Below, piece after piece: positions 25,010 to 37,440 of a DNA stretch of 64,000 nucleotides. Both the position numbers and the translations under genes were made by a program. The notes below the pieces were generated by a model. The model saw only the letters and a program-made list of their open reading frames with translations, searched no databases and had not been told where the DNA came from. How positions within the stretch are numbered: the first letter of the stretch is position 1; every line of letters starts with the position of its first letter. Origin of the DNA: Trochalopteron elliotii. Its lineage: Eukaryota > Chordata > Aves > Passeriformes > Leiothrichidae. Location: NCBI GenBank assembly GCA_024734555.1, contig JANPWX010000118.1:948706-1012705 (forward strand), read 5' to 3'.

Positions 25010-25370
25010 AGCCGGAGCTGTTGAGCCACGAGGAAAGGCGGCTGATGGCAGATTCCTCGGGCATTTCCACCCCGCGGGGCTCTTGGCGAGCGAGCGCTCG
25101 TCTGCTTTGCAAGCTCTTAGTGCTCCTGCAGGTGGGAGCCAATTTGTCTGCTTTCCTGCCCAGGTGCCATCTGTTGGTAGGATTGCCTGTGCGGTGGATG
25201 AGCACGGCGGGGATGGCGAAGGGAAAAGGGCTGCTGGGGCGGGAGAGATGAGCCTGAAACTTTCCTCGGGTATCTTCAGCACTTCTGGCTGCCGTTGCTC
25301 CTTCTCCCCTGCGCCGTGGCGGGGAAATCACAGCCTGTCATTTGCTCTTCCTGGAGCGTGATGGGGAGCT
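25010..25370. promoter_or_regulatory. CpG-richer patch
   Basis: Clusters of CG (CGAGGAAAGGCGGCTG, GCGAGCGAGCGCTCGTC, GATGAGCACGGCGGGGATGG) in otherwise CpG-poor DNA, followed by an AT-rich motif run near 25380-25425 (TTTTAATGCTAATTTCC). Possible regulatory element. Confidence 0.3.
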
Positions 25371-28300
25371 GAGGCACCGCTAATAGCAAACCATCATTTT
25401 AATGCTAATTTCCTACCATTAGCTCAGGCTGAGGGAGGCTCAGCCTGGGTGGAGGGAAGCCATTAACAGATGGAGAAAGGAGGGATGTGTGGGGATTTGT
25501 TCTGCACCCCCAGAAGGGACTTCCAAAGGGCAGATGACTAACTACCACTGGGAAAATTGGTAGGAGGCACTGGGGTCAGTGTGTGGTGGATATGTGGGAG
25601 GGAGGAAGAGCATTGCTTTGTTCCAAATCATCTTGCTATAGGGATTTCTTGAGTGCTTCAGACTTTGACTTGAATTTGGTGTTTGCTGCTTGTTGCCAGC
25701 CCTCTGTGCCCTGTGACCCAAGGGATGCTCAGAATGCTGGCAGGGCTGCAGCTGGTGGCATCGTTGTCCTTTCAACAAGGGAGACAAACAGGGTTGGGCT
25801 TAGCTGCTGTCATCTTGGGAGGGACTCCCTAGTGCAGGAGCCTGGAAATCCACGTTGGGTGATGGGCTTCAAAGCAGGGAAATTTGAAGGTGTTCTTGAG
25901 ATGCCCAAGAGCTAAAAAGAAGAAACCTGCCCTTTTGCCATGGGAGCAAGGTCAGCTGTCCCAAGCTGGAGAGCTGGCAGGAGAAGCCAGGGGCTCAGTT
26001 TGGAGTCATGAAGGAAACTCAACCATTTCCCTGCCCTTTCCAGACATGGTAGTCCCCACATCCAGCCTCTTGGTCAGTCTCCTCTAGTCATGCTTGCAAA
26101 GTGGAAGAGCCTGGGCTGGTGTAGGTGCCTGGAGCTCTGGGGGAGTTTGAAGAAAGATGACTGACTGTAAGGCCTGTTTGGGATTGTTTGGGCAGCAGTC
26201 AGAGAGGTTCCTCTGCCATTTCTAGATCAGCATGGAAACACTGGGACTAAAGGAATGTGAGCTCAGATGCTGTGCCTGTCTGGAAAGAAGCTGGTTGGCT
26301 ACTAATGAGGAACAGCATTGTTTGAAGTCAGGGGCCCAGTGGTGTCCCATCTGTGGTGTGACACCTCTCCTGAAGACACACCAGCCAGTGCTGATCTAGA
26401 CCACTGGCTTCATCATTTCTTATGGAAGCCTATGTGGATTTTTTTGAAAAAACAAACCCTAAAGGACTGTTTTAAAACTCTTTTGTCATCGGGCAGACAA
26501 GCAGTGGAAGGACAAAAGCAGCCACAACAAACCAGGAACTGGTTAAATGGCAAAGGGATTGAAATCCAAGAAGGGACCATCCTGCAACAAGGCTACATTA
26601 GTAGAGTACCAGCTATCAGCTCCATCTCGGTGTGGAGCATGACTCACTGTTTTTAAAGAAGCTATTTCCATCTGAGAAAATGGCTCCTATATTTTATAAA
26701 GGCTCTTCCCAGCTTTGGCTGAGGAGAGAAGAAAAAAAGCGAAGGGCTACTTTTTCCTAGTTGAGGAGAATCAAACTTTTCCTTCAAGTAGCTGAGCAGG
26801 GAAATCAGCGCTTTACGTGTTCCCAAGAATAATATAATCCAGTAGTTTTGGGGGAGAAGAGAAGTAAGAGTAAAACAGCATTGCTTTTCCCAGTTCAGCA
26901 CTCTGAATAATGAGCCTGCAAGGCAGAGGGAGAGCTCCCGAGAGAGGCGCCTGCGTGCGGGAGATGGACACAACAAGTGTCTCAGATGGGTCGGTATCTG
27001 AAGCCTTCTCTCTCTAATTTTCTACATCACTGAGAGCACAGCACAGCACCATCAATCATAGTCAGCCTTCCCTCAGAAAGCCACCTCCTACCTCACTGTG
27101 CTGTGGTGTCCCCCCGTGCTCCTGCCTGTGCTCCTGGGCAGCAGCACTGCAGGCACTGTCCCTCGCAGGGGCTTCTCATTCCTCCTGTTAGAGCCTGCTT
27201 GTGCTTCTGCCTGTCTTCTTCCTCCACCCCTGGCATCTGCTCCTTGCCAATGCTTCATTTCCAGATGCATCTTCCCCTCCTGGAGTTAGAAAAGGCCAAA
27301 TGCTCCCTTTATCCTCCATGAGGAGAAGGTGTGGGGCTGTTTTACCTGGAATAAACCCACTGTGTGCTGCCTGGGGGAGGCCTGAGGGTGAGCTTGGTGC
27401 TTGTACTGCTCATCTGAGGGTGGGGAGGTTGGGCTTTGCAGTTCCCATGGAGCCATCAGGGCACGTTCTGGGGTTTGCTCAGGACTGGATCCTTTGCCCC
27501 AGCTCTGGGCATGGAGCAGCTTTCATGCTATGCTTGTGATGTTATACAGCAGCTCTTGATCCCTCATCTCTCTTTCAGTGAAGCCCCCTGCTCCTTCCTG
27601 GCCTGGCTGTGTTTCTGCCAGACCCAGGAGCACTGCTTTGGCCTGAGCACTGGTGCTGGGTCTTCTCCTGGCCAGGCACACTCCTAGGCTGGCCAGAGGG
27701 CTGGTGGGACACAGATCTGTGCCTGTGGCTGTTTCTTCTGCTGCAGCACAGACACAGCTGGTGGGTTTGCTGCCTCTTGCTTCTTCATCTCTCCCATGTG
27801 CTAAATTGGGTGCTTTTCCTCAGTTGTGGTGGCTCTTGGACCTACCAAAACCTGGCTGACTTGTTCCTGGTATCGTGACACAGAAGTTGTTTGCAGCCCC
27901 ATATCTGACTCTGTGGGTTCAAGCTCCAGCTAGAAAACCAAGGACTGAGCTGCTTTCTTGAGCACAGCCTCAGAGAGAAGCATTTTCAGAAGAAACTCTT
28001 GCAATTGCCACCTCCCTCTCAGCCTCTTCACTGGTTTCTGAGAGCTGCTGAGCATCCTTGACCTCTGTCTCAGGCACGGTTCCCTGCATGTTTCAGCCCT
28101 GCTCCAGTGTTGTGGAGCTGTTGATGGCATCTGTAATAGCTGCCTTGTTTACTTCCCAAGTGCCTGCCCTTTCTGTAATGAGCTGTAATTCATCCTGGTT
28201 TATACAGGGCCTGGAGATACCTGGAATCAAGGAGGGTGTGCCATTAAACCACCTTCTAGACTGCTCTCTGGACCTGGGATTGCTCATCCCCTGGAAATGT

Positions 28301-28479
28301 AAAACAGGGAGGACAAGGGGGGACCAGGTGGGAATGGGGAATAACTGCCTTGCAGGGTAAAGGGGGCTGGCTGGGTTGGAAGCTGCTGGGAGCTGGCACA
28401 CAGGTACAGATGGATGGTTATGGCAGGCAGGGCAGAGGGATGAAAGATGCCTTTTTAAAGCATCTGCCTCCCTCTCTTC

Positions 28480-28615
28480 CTCTGCTTTATAACCTGTTTT
28501 TATAGAGACTGCACGAGGAACACATTTTTTTTATTAGCAGCTTGGGAGTGGAGAGTAATAAAGATTAATTTTTTAAAATAATTCTTTGCATTATCTTTTA
28601 ATTTCCTGTGGCAGG
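28480..28615. promoter_or_regulatory. AT-rich block, candidate noncoding element
   Basis: Unique AT-rich sequence with TTTTTATTAGCAGC, GTAATAAAGATTAATTTTTT and GCATTATCTTTTAATTTCC. It stands out from the surrounding 50-55% GC sequence. No repeat family recognised. Confidence 0.3.
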
Positions 28616-30734
28616 GTTTGACTTTTAAATCTGCAAATGGACTTAACTGCTAATGTGCTCATCAGTTCAGAAGTGGCAGCCAAAGGAGCTGTGGGACTCA
28701 GTGAAGGTGGGAGAGGCCCCAGAGGTGAGCCTGGAGTCCCAGGAAAGGCTGTTCCACAGTCTTCCCTGGCCAAAAGGACCCATTCAGGTCCACAGCTGTA
28801 TCTCCATCCCAGCAAACCTGGAGAGATCTAATCCATACTGCAGCTCTTGGTGCCTGTATTGCTTCCTTTCACTGATGGCAATGATGGAGCTCCTGTGAGG
28901 AGGAAGGAGGGAAGCCTGATGTCCCTGCTGTGCTGCTGTGGGTGACAGGTCCTTGCTGGCCTCCTCCCAGGATGGTGTGTCCTGCTGGGACCTGTACTGG
29001 GCTGTGTGGGATGGTGGGCATGGGGCTGTCCATGCTGGACCCCAGGGCTTGTGCTGCCATCAGGGAAAGGTGGTTACAGCACTGGGGAGTGGGGAAGTGA
29101 TAGGAAGGGGATGAAGTGTCAGAGAGAAGTGACAGCACTGGGGATCTGCTAGGAAAGGCTCTCCCTGCCCCACTGATCCACAGCATCCATCTCAGCCTCC
29201 ACGAGCACAGAGCAGCTGATGCTCTGCTGGGCTTTAACCTGCCTGGGAGACTGGCTGGCAGTGGAGCTGGAGAACCTCCTCTGGCTTGGATGAGCTCTCC
29301 CATGCCCTGTAAGTGTACCAGGGTGGCACTGGAGCTGGGGAGAAGTGATGCCTAGCAGGCAGATGCCCCAGCCTCAGCTTACTTTGACCACTGACCACAT
29401 TCTCAGAGCTTGTTCTTCATCAGACAGGCTTTTTGGTTGAGTTTGTTCTGAGTTTCTGATCTCCCTGTAGACAACATGGTGGAGGCAGAGAGCAGCTTTA
29501 TGGAGAACCAGCACTCTGGTCCCACAGGTGTGAAAGCAGCTGCAGCTCAAGTGCCTGGTCTGGGCTTTGGGAAGGCAGAAAGGGAAGCCCAGTGAAGGGT
29601 GGAGCACAGCTGGAGTGTCTGTTGAGGCCTGAAAAGGCTTTTAACTGGATTATATTGCTCCTGTGTTGGAAGCAGGACCAGGATGAGGGGTTTTGGAGAT
29701 GCCTGGGGATGGGGAAGAGCCAAGCCCTGCATGGGGAGCACTGTGACCCAGACTGCTCCTGGCTCCCTGTGACAGATGCCATCTGGAGTGGGCTCTGTGC
29801 ATGCCTGGGTGTCTGTGTGCCTTGGCAGCCCTGCTGGCCAGCTCTGCTGACCCAGAGGGCTGTGCCCCCCTCCTCCCTGTGCTCCTCTGCACGCTTGGAA
29901 GAGTGATGCAGGGTAGCTCCAGACTGAGTCTGGCCTCACTGCTGCTCCCACAGCTCCTCTTGCTCCTGGGAAGAGGAGAAACCCACCTCAGTCCATGCTC
30001 AGGTCAGTCACCCCTTGCCAGGTCACCTCTGTTGGCATTTCACTGGCAGAGCTGTCCTGGATGAGCTCTGGGTTTGTGGGCACCCTGCAGGGGACGTGGA
30101 AGGTCTGCCTTTGGATCTGTGAGACTGCCTGGCTCCAGGAATCCTGCCTGCAGCAATCAATGTGGTTTGGGTTCTGGTTTTGTACCTTGGCAGCAGGCTG
30201 AGCTCTCATCCTGTTGGCCAGGCTTCATCCAGCTGGATGCTCTGGTGTCCAAGGAAATGCCAAAAAGCTTTGGTGCCTGTGGCTGCTGCATGTTTTGGGT
30301 GGGAAAGCTCATTCCTCAGCCTTTTGTTTGAATTCTCCATTTATTCAAGGCTTGGACAAAAAAAGGGACCCTGCCCTCTGCTAGCAGAAGATGACAGAAG
30401 TGCTCCTGGAAGGGAGCTCAGGAGGGAAACTGAGGCTCAAAGAGCCTGTTTGGCACCTCAGTCACACACACATCCATCCCTCTGTGTACATCTGCCAACC
30501 CCTGCATCCCAATGCACTCTGAATAACCACAATTTTGAGTTGTGTTTTTCAGCCAAAAGAAGCATCATTTGTTACATTTTCCAGGTGTCAGGAAAACTGG
30601 GAAGGCAGTACCTGACTGTCAATATCTGTCCAAGAGCAGAAGCCTCTCCTGTTGTGGTGGGTTCTTCTTTTTTTACCTTGTGAATTCACAGAGAGAAAAA
30701 TGGAAATAAAAAGCAGCAGGGAGAGAGCTGTTAA

Positions 30735-30935
30735 AGAGCTTAAAGCTGTCACAAGGCATTGGTTAGTTTATGTGCAGTGAAGTATACAAACAAGTTTTCA
30801 GTTTGTTGGTTGGAGCCAAGGAGCGGGGGGGGTTTGTGTGATAAATATGTTTTATAGGTCTTTTATGGGATTTTTTAAAATGCCTGTCCCAATAAATTAT
30901 TTACCAGGGTAATAAAAGATCAAGGAAATTGTTTC
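30735..30935. promoter_or_regulatory. AT-rich block, candidate noncoding element
   Basis: Includes TGTGATAAATATGTTTTATAG, GGGATTTTTTAAAATGCC and CAATAAATTATTTACCAGGG after a G8 run near 30825. Not a recognised repeat. Confidence 0.3.
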
Positions 30936-33088
30936 AACCATTTCGCTGAGCATCTAAATCCCAAACTTTTACTGGGGTGGAAGGACCCTCTGGATTCCCG
31001 TGTCGTTATGAAAGGTGGTCCAGGTGTGCTGTTTGTCTGGGGTGTCCTTCTGGAGGCTGGGTCCCCAGCCATCCTGACATTCTGTGTATATCCAGGAGCT
31101 CCCAGAGGCTTCACACTGGTTTTCCACCCCCTCAGCATCTACTCCTGGGGATGGATAGCATTTCCTTCCACCACTGGCTGCAAATCTCTTGATAGTCTCT
31201 GACTTTTTATTTAGCTTTCCAAGAGATCTCAGAAGCTTAATGGTCCTTGCTGAGATGAAGTGGGAGTTAGAAATCCCTTAGAAAGCAGGGGGGAGCTCAA
31301 AGAACATCCATAACCCCTGTGGGACGGGCTGGAAGGGCAGCCATGCCATCCTGCAGGCAGCAGGGACCTTTCCCCATCCCAGGTGTCTGGGTTTGTTCCT
31401 CCTTGCTTGGCATCAGCCTCTGCACACAGGAAAGGCCAGGTCCTGCTGGCTTGGTCTCCGTGGCAGACAAACCCAAAATAGCCTCAGTGAAGGAGAAATA
31501 AAAATTGATGGGGTTTCAGCCACAAAGTCTACAAATACATCTTTTTTGGGCATTAAAGTAGGCTTTAAGATATCCAGTCACTTTCCTTCTCTGCTCCTCC
31601 CAAGAGGAAGGAGGGGGCTGGGAATCCTGTCAAAGGAACCCCTTCAGGACAGGGCAAATCCTTTGGCTGCATCCCAGACTTTGTGTAGTAAGTGGGATTA
31701 GGTGTAACCCCCAGTAGGGTTTAAAAGACATCCAGTTGTTAATGCACTGGCTTTTGTGAGGACTCTGATCAGCAAAGGTGCAGCCCTGTGTGATAAGCTG
31801 GCCACAAATAAATTTAGACAGGATTTTAAAAGCAATTTCTGATGCTTGAAAGAGATCCTTCTGGAGTGGCCTTCAAAAGGGCTGGTGGGTGGGAGGAGAC
31901 AGCCACTGTTTCAAGATAGCTCTCAATATTCATGGGAAGGATTATTCATTCAGAGCCTTTCCAGAGGGGAGAGTCCTTGGGTATCTGGTGTGCTGAAGCG
32001 AGACTGGATTGATCTTTGTTTGTGCTGTCTTTGTCGTATGTTAATCCCTCACTTCGGGGTGTCTGCTGTCCTCTGCAGAGTCCAGGGAGGAATCCTCGTC
32101 TCCCTTGGTGCCTAATTTGGCTCCTGGCTTTGGTGGTGGTCCTGTCTCTCTCTGAGGTGGTGGAGAGTGGCCACAGCTGGAACCACATCTGGGGACAGGG
32201 AGCAATTTCCCTGCTCAGCCAACAGGGAGCACAGGGCTTTGTTTGGCCTCCTTCTGGTGCCTGGAGGCTTCTGCAGATCTTTCAGTTTTCTGAAATAATT
32301 CCTCTGCTATTATAGGGCGCTAGGAAATTCACAGAGCTGTTTATCTTCCTTGATTGCTTCCCATGCCACATTACAGTGGTGGCTTTTGGGCTTCCCGTGG
32401 GCTTGTCTGACAGCTTGGGGCATGGCCATGTCTCCAGGTCTGACAGATGTACTGGGGTGGAAATCCTGGGTGGCTGCTGGATATCCTGATCTGCCCTTCT
32501 GTGCTGTCCTAAAAAGGGGCTCATTCCTCTCATGTGGGAATTGGGCCAGCAGGAACAACCCTCTAGCATCTATTCTCTGGGCTGGTAGCTGCCAAAGTTT
32601 TGGGGTGTGTTGGCTGCACCCCAGAGTGTGCAGTGCTGGTGCCCACTTCTGTGGGTGGGCAAAGCTGGGCTGTGGGCTCCAAGCCCAGGAACCATTAAAG
32701 CTTTATCTGGGGAAAAGTTTAAATCATCTCTGCGTGTTGTAATGTTTGCTGGGGTCAAGGCCCTGTGGTTTGGCTTTTAGTCTGGCAACTGGGAACCAAG
32801 TTTTGGAGCAGGCTTTGCATCACAGGGAGCAGAGGCTGGAACACTTCTTTAAAGAAGAAAAAAGGACACATCTCCCTATGTCCCTCTTATTAATCATAAA
32901 CACGTCCTGCTAGTTTGGGAAGGGATGCCATAAATTTCAGGATTTAGCTGGCACAGGTGTAAGAGACCCGGATGATGTGTGTAGGCCAGGCTCAGCATCC
33001 CCTCCTGCTCAATCCAGACTGTGCAGTGTAACTCCACTGACTTCAGTGGCATTTCCTCCTGGCTCCCCTCCTCACGATGGGAATTGGG

Positions 33089-33890
33089 CTGCACGTAATT
33101 GAAAAGGATGGGGCGTCTGCCAGCAGACTGCCAGCCACATTCCCCTTGGCAGCCTGAGCTCGCTGGTCGGGGACAGGGGACACAGGCTGGGGCAGACACC
33201 TGCGTCGGGGGGAGGTGATCAGCATCGCGGGGATCCCAAATCCGTCTCCATCTGAAGCTCTCTGGATGTGGCTCCCCATTGTGAAAGGATTGCCCATGCC
33301 CGGAGGGGGGCTGATATCTCCAGCTGCTGGTGGCGAGCAGTAATTTTCTCTCATTCGTGATCTGCCCTGCGATGGCACCAGAACAGACACGTGAACTGCT
33401 GCTCCTCTGAGCAGCTTTCTGAACCGAGGACTTGAACTTGAAAAGCGTCCTCTGATCCGCCCGGATGCTGCTGACCCCGGGCTCTGCACCACCACATCTC
33501 CCTGCCCGAGCATCAGTCAAGAGCTGCCGAGGGAGGCAAAAGGCTCCTGGGGTTTGCGTGGTCCTGAACGCTAACAAGGGTTCATCACACGCGGCCGGTG
33601 CAGGGGGCCTCGCTGTGAGGCCAGTGATCAAGATGCGAGGGCGTTGTAAACCCGACACCTACAAAGATGCGGGAACAAAGCGGGGCAGGATCTGCATTTC
33701 AAAGCGCCTGGTTTCTGTAGCACTGGAGCTGACGTGCTCCCGCTGCCAAGGCAGAGACCGAGCTGTTTGAACAGCGGGATCGGGGGGCCCGTAAGCGCCA
33801 GCTCCTGCTCAGGGCACGCTTAAAGGAAAGGTTCGTGACCCCACACTAATTGCACGGTGAGGTGATGCCGACTGGGCACGGCGCTGCCTA
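33089..33890. promoter_or_regulatory. Orphan CpG island in the downstream gene desert
   Basis: About 800 bases with dozens of CG dinucleotides (GCGTCGGGGGGAGG, CATCGCGGGGATCC, GATCCGCCCGGATG, ACACGCGGCCGGTGC, GATGCGAGGGCGTTG), against near absence on both sides. A minus-strand open frame of 254 codons (32894-33658) crosses it but resembles no known protein and is explained by the loss of stop codons in CG-rich sequence. Best reading: a CpG island acting as a distal regulatory element or noncoding RNA promoter. Confidence 0.5.
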
Positions 33891-33990
33891 ACATGGGCTG
33901 CAGCAGGAAGATGTCTTGGAACTGTGTTTTGCTTTCAAATGTCTGTGCTGCCTCACTTGGCTGCTAATGACAGAAGCATCCCTGCCACAG

Positions 33991-34079
33991 AGTCATAGAA
34001 TCAGGGAATATCCTGAGTTGGAAGGGACCCATAAAGGATCATTGAGTCCAACTCCTGGCCCTGCACAGGATAACCCAAG
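33991..34079 (-). mobile_element. CR1 3'-end fragment, minus orientation
   Basis: AGTCATAGAATCAGGGAATA followed by TCCTGAGTTGGAAGGGACCC and TCATTGAGTCCAACTCCTGG, ending near GGATAACCC. A well-preserved CR1 terminus of about 90 bases; one of the younger-looking copies here. Confidence 0.9.
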
Positions 34080-35669
34080 TGGAGGCTGACCACACCAGCA
34101 ATAGGAGATTCTCTTAAGGAGAGCCAGTTCCTGCCTCACAAGGTCCAGGCAGGAGAGACAGCCATGGGAGCAGGAAGTGAAATAAAATCCAGTGGTGATG
34201 AAATTATTTGGTTTTGTATTCCAGTCGTAGCAGTTATTGAGTCAGGAATGACAGCCAGAGCCTGGCCATGACTGCTGGACACAGCCTCCTTCACCACAAA
34301 TAGGGCTTTTTTTGAAAAAAAAAATGGGGTTGTTTTTGGCTGTGAATTGGGTTTTTTCTGCTAGTATTTTCTGGAAGGGGAAATTCTAGAGAGTGGGTGG
34401 TTTTGGGCAGCATGGCATCACTTTCATTTCTCTGTGCTGGCCAACTCAGTGGGAGATGGAGCATCTCCTCCACAGCACTGCTGGCTGCTGTCACACTCCC
34501 AGAGCAGCTGCTTCCCTAGGGGAAGAGGGAGCACCAGCAAATCCCAATTTCTGAGTGATTCCAGCCTGCCCTGCCAGTGACAAGGCTTGGACCATCAAAA
34601 TCTCCAGGTGATGGGTGAGCAGATCTCTGCCTTCCTTGGTGGTCCTGCTGCTGTCCGGACCCTCCAAGCCCAGACCAGGAGCAGGATCCTGATGCTTGGC
34701 TTGTGTTGGAACCTTGTGTGCCTCAGAGGTGCTGGAGTAAGGAGCAGTTAGAGGGAGAGATGCTTCTTCTAGGAAGCAAAATTAAACAGAGCAAAGTAGT
34801 GGCTGAACATAGCAAGTTAGGCAGTTCAGTGTGTTCCCTCATCACCAAACTGAGTGGGGAACAAGATGGTTTTATGAATAAAACTGTTCTGGATGTGTCC
34901 AGGTCAGGCACCTGTCTGGGTTACCACTGTGCACTTATATTTCAAAGGGCACCATCAGGGAAAAAAAAAAAAAAAAAGAAAAATGCCATCTGTGCCATTC
35001 AAGCCCCCTCAGTTCACTTGGGCTGTGGTCCAGAAAAGCACTTAGGCTTGTGTGAATGCTTGTCCAGGCTGCAGTGTGCAGTGTCCCTGCGTGGGCAGGG
35101 CAGCAGGGCCTGGCCTTGGGGTTTGGGAGCCAGGGAGCCCCTGCCTTTCAGCACCCTCATGAGATGCCCAGCAAGGTAACCCCTCTTGGCCCTTCCTGAT
35201 CCAGTTGTGGCTTAGCCTGGCTTGGGAAGTTACTGCATTTTTATTTTACTTTACATACACCTGAGAGGTGTGGAAATGAGGACTCACTCCTTCATAGTGG
35301 GATGGGTGGAGGCCTGCAGGATATCAGACAGGACATCTTTTCTCAGACAAACAGGTACTTTAATGTCCCTGGGATGTTGACTCAAAATCCTTTGGTCACA
35401 GGTCTGGCCTTAGGCCAGTCTCACTTTCAAGGCTGTATCTGGACAGTTTTGCTTCATAATTACTTCAAATGCAGTTGCCAACACTGCTGTGTCTGTGGGA
35501 CTAGCACGAGGCTTTCCTGGGAGCAGCAGATCCCTTTCTTGGGGTTCCCCTCCAGAAACACCCATCTCAGCAGGAGGATGGGACAAGCTTCTCCTGTGGC
35601 TCACAGAACTCATCCAGAGAACAGAAGGATGACAAGGAGCTCTACAGCTGAGAGCAGAGCTGGATCCAG
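34080..35669. other. Noncoding stretch with an A17 tract
   Basis: No gene supported. An uninterrupted run of 17 adenines at 34961-34977, then G and five more A. No processed pseudogene or element boundary recognised before it. Confidence 0.45.
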
Positions 35670-35899
35670 CAAGGTTGCCACCATGGTAACAACTGACAGG
35701 ACAAAAGGAGATGTCTTCAAGTTGCTCCAGGGAAGGTTTAGATTGGATATTGGAAAAAAACGTTTTCACTGAAAGAATGGTTAAGTGTTGGAGCAGCAAT
35801 GTGGTGAGTCACCATTCTTGGAAGTGTTCAAAAAATGGGTGGAAGGGCACTTGGTGGATTTGGCAGGGCTTAAAGGTCTTCCCCAACATTAATGATTCC
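35670..35899 (+). mobile_element. CR1 LINE fragment, plus orientation
   Basis: Sense CR1 sequence: ACAGGACAAAAGGAGATGTC, TCCAGGGAAGGTTTAGATTG, GATATTGGAAAAAAACG, TTCTTGGAAGTGTTC and GGCAGGGCTTAAAGGTCTTC. It stops before the terminal octamer repeats. About 230 bases, moderately diverged. Confidence 0.85.
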
Positions 35900-36179
35900 A
35901 CCATCTCTGGTTGCCAGGCTGCCCTGCTCTGCAGAGACAGGGCACGTGGCTGAGGACCACTGTGGAGACTTGTGGATTCCCCCCCCGTGCCAGCTGACAC
36001 CACCAGCAATCACTTGTGCGTGTGCTGTTCTACAAACCTTGGCCACGTCGTTAACGGAGGGAGGAAATAAAAAAGCAAGGGCTCCAAATGGATCCCAGAG
36101 GGATTCCCTGTAGCAATTAGCTTTATACTTGAAAACATATTTCCAGTCTTTACTGCCTGCTCTCTGTATTTGAAATAAT

Positions 36180-36300
36180 TTTCTACCCAATAAACCTTAG
36201 TAGCCCCCAAACATAATTTTAGCGGTGCATTAATTAACAACAAGGTGACCCGGTGGTTCGAAGCTGAGCAGAACCTGATGCATCTCAAGGCAGTAAGGCA
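36180..36300. promoter_or_regulatory. AT-rich candidate noncoding element
   Basis: TAAACCTTAGTAGCCCC followed by CATAATTTTAGCGGTGC and ATTAATTAACAACAAGG; includes the palindrome TTAATTAA. Non-repeat sequence with homeodomain-type words. Confidence 0.3.
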
Positions 36301-37224
36301 GCATTTCCAAGGAGCTCTCTAGGGCAGCACGTGGAGGCAGGAGCTTTATATAGGATATTACCTAAGGCCTGGCTGGCCCCAGGGCAGTCTGGGCTCTCAG
36401 GTGCTGACAGGCACCTTCTGCTTTGGGTAACCACACTGGAATTTGAGACTTGCAAAGTTCTTTTCTGTTTCTTTAATCCTTCATAAAGAATAATTTTGGA
36501 TATCTGTTAGGCTTAGGAAGGTCTCTAAACCTGAATAAACCCGTCACTTCTTGGCACCCTGTGGCTGGGTGTTTCAGGGCTTGGAGATGAACAGCAGATC
36601 CCTTGAGCTGGTGCAATCTCCTGCCTTCCCTGTGATTCCCATCCCTGTGGGTGCATGAATCAGCTGAAAATCACTAGTGACTCCTTGCCCACTGCTCCCT
36701 TGGCACTAATTCACACTGGAGGGAAGCACAAGGCTTGAGGTGTCTGGTTGCTTCTGGGGGCACAGCCACTGAGTCAGAGCTGGTGAAGGCTCCTGGGCTG
36801 GAGAAGGCATCAAGTGGGGAGGGCATATGGATTCACCACACCATGTGGAGCTGGTGCACCCAGAGCTGGGCTCCTGTGAGCCCAGTTAAGCCAATCCTAG
36901 GTTCCTCTGGGATCTGTTCCCATCCAGAGAGTGGGCAAAGAGGAGGGAGCACCTTCAAGGAGGCTGGATCTGCAGGTCTGGAGCCTGCTGTGGGCTGCTG
37001 GAGAACAATGCAATGCCTTCAGCAGGTTTCAGCTCTCTGCCTGGGAGATGACACAGAGTTTGGCCATGACCAAGAGGATGGGGACCCTGCTGCTGCCACC
37101 ATCGTGGAGGCAACCAGAGCAAGGATCCAGTGCCACCTGGTCTCTGAGCATGTAATCTCCTACTTAACAGGAGTTGGGAGGGAGCATTACAGGCTGCTGC
37201 TGCCATCGGGGTTTGCAGCCATCA

Positions 37225-37440
37225 TGGGCTCATCCTGCTTTATCTGTTGCATGTGAAATATCCCATGTAAAGCTACACAAAGCTGCAAAGCCACTGTAAT
37301 CCTTCCTAAAGCCAGCCTGCCCTTCCCTGCAAATATTACATTAGATATGCTTATTAAACTCACTCAGCTGAAGTTTTACTTCCAGCCGGTGGTGATAGTC
37401 TTGAAATGCCATTAAGGTGATAATTATATCACATTGTGCT
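37225..37440. promoter_or_regulatory. AT-rich candidate noncoding element
   Basis: Includes TTTATCTGTTGCATGTG (an octamer-like ATGTGAAAT follows), GCAAATATTACATTAG, GCTTATTAAACTC and GTGATAATTATATCAC. The last is an almost perfect palindrome centred near 37424. Confidence 0.35.

Larger units (their letters stand above)
24316..33088. other. Long noncoding stretch
   Basis: No gene or RNA gene supported. It includes a CpG-richer patch at about 25010-25370 and AT-rich blocks at 28480-28615 and 30735-30935, listed separately. Open frames are short and overlap on both strands. Confidence 0.45.

Noticed and set aside
32894..33658. 254-codon minus-strand open frame
   Set aside because: Crosses the CpG-rich island where stop codons are depleted; no similarity to any family I know and no splice or promoter context.
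34961..34977. A17 tract as the tail of a processed pseudogene or SINE
   Set aside because: No coding remnant, Pol III boxes or target-site duplication could be seen upstream.
36215..36285. Possible tRNA suggested by GGTTCGAA near 36254
   Set aside because: No A-box, no acceptor pairing and no anticodon arm around it.
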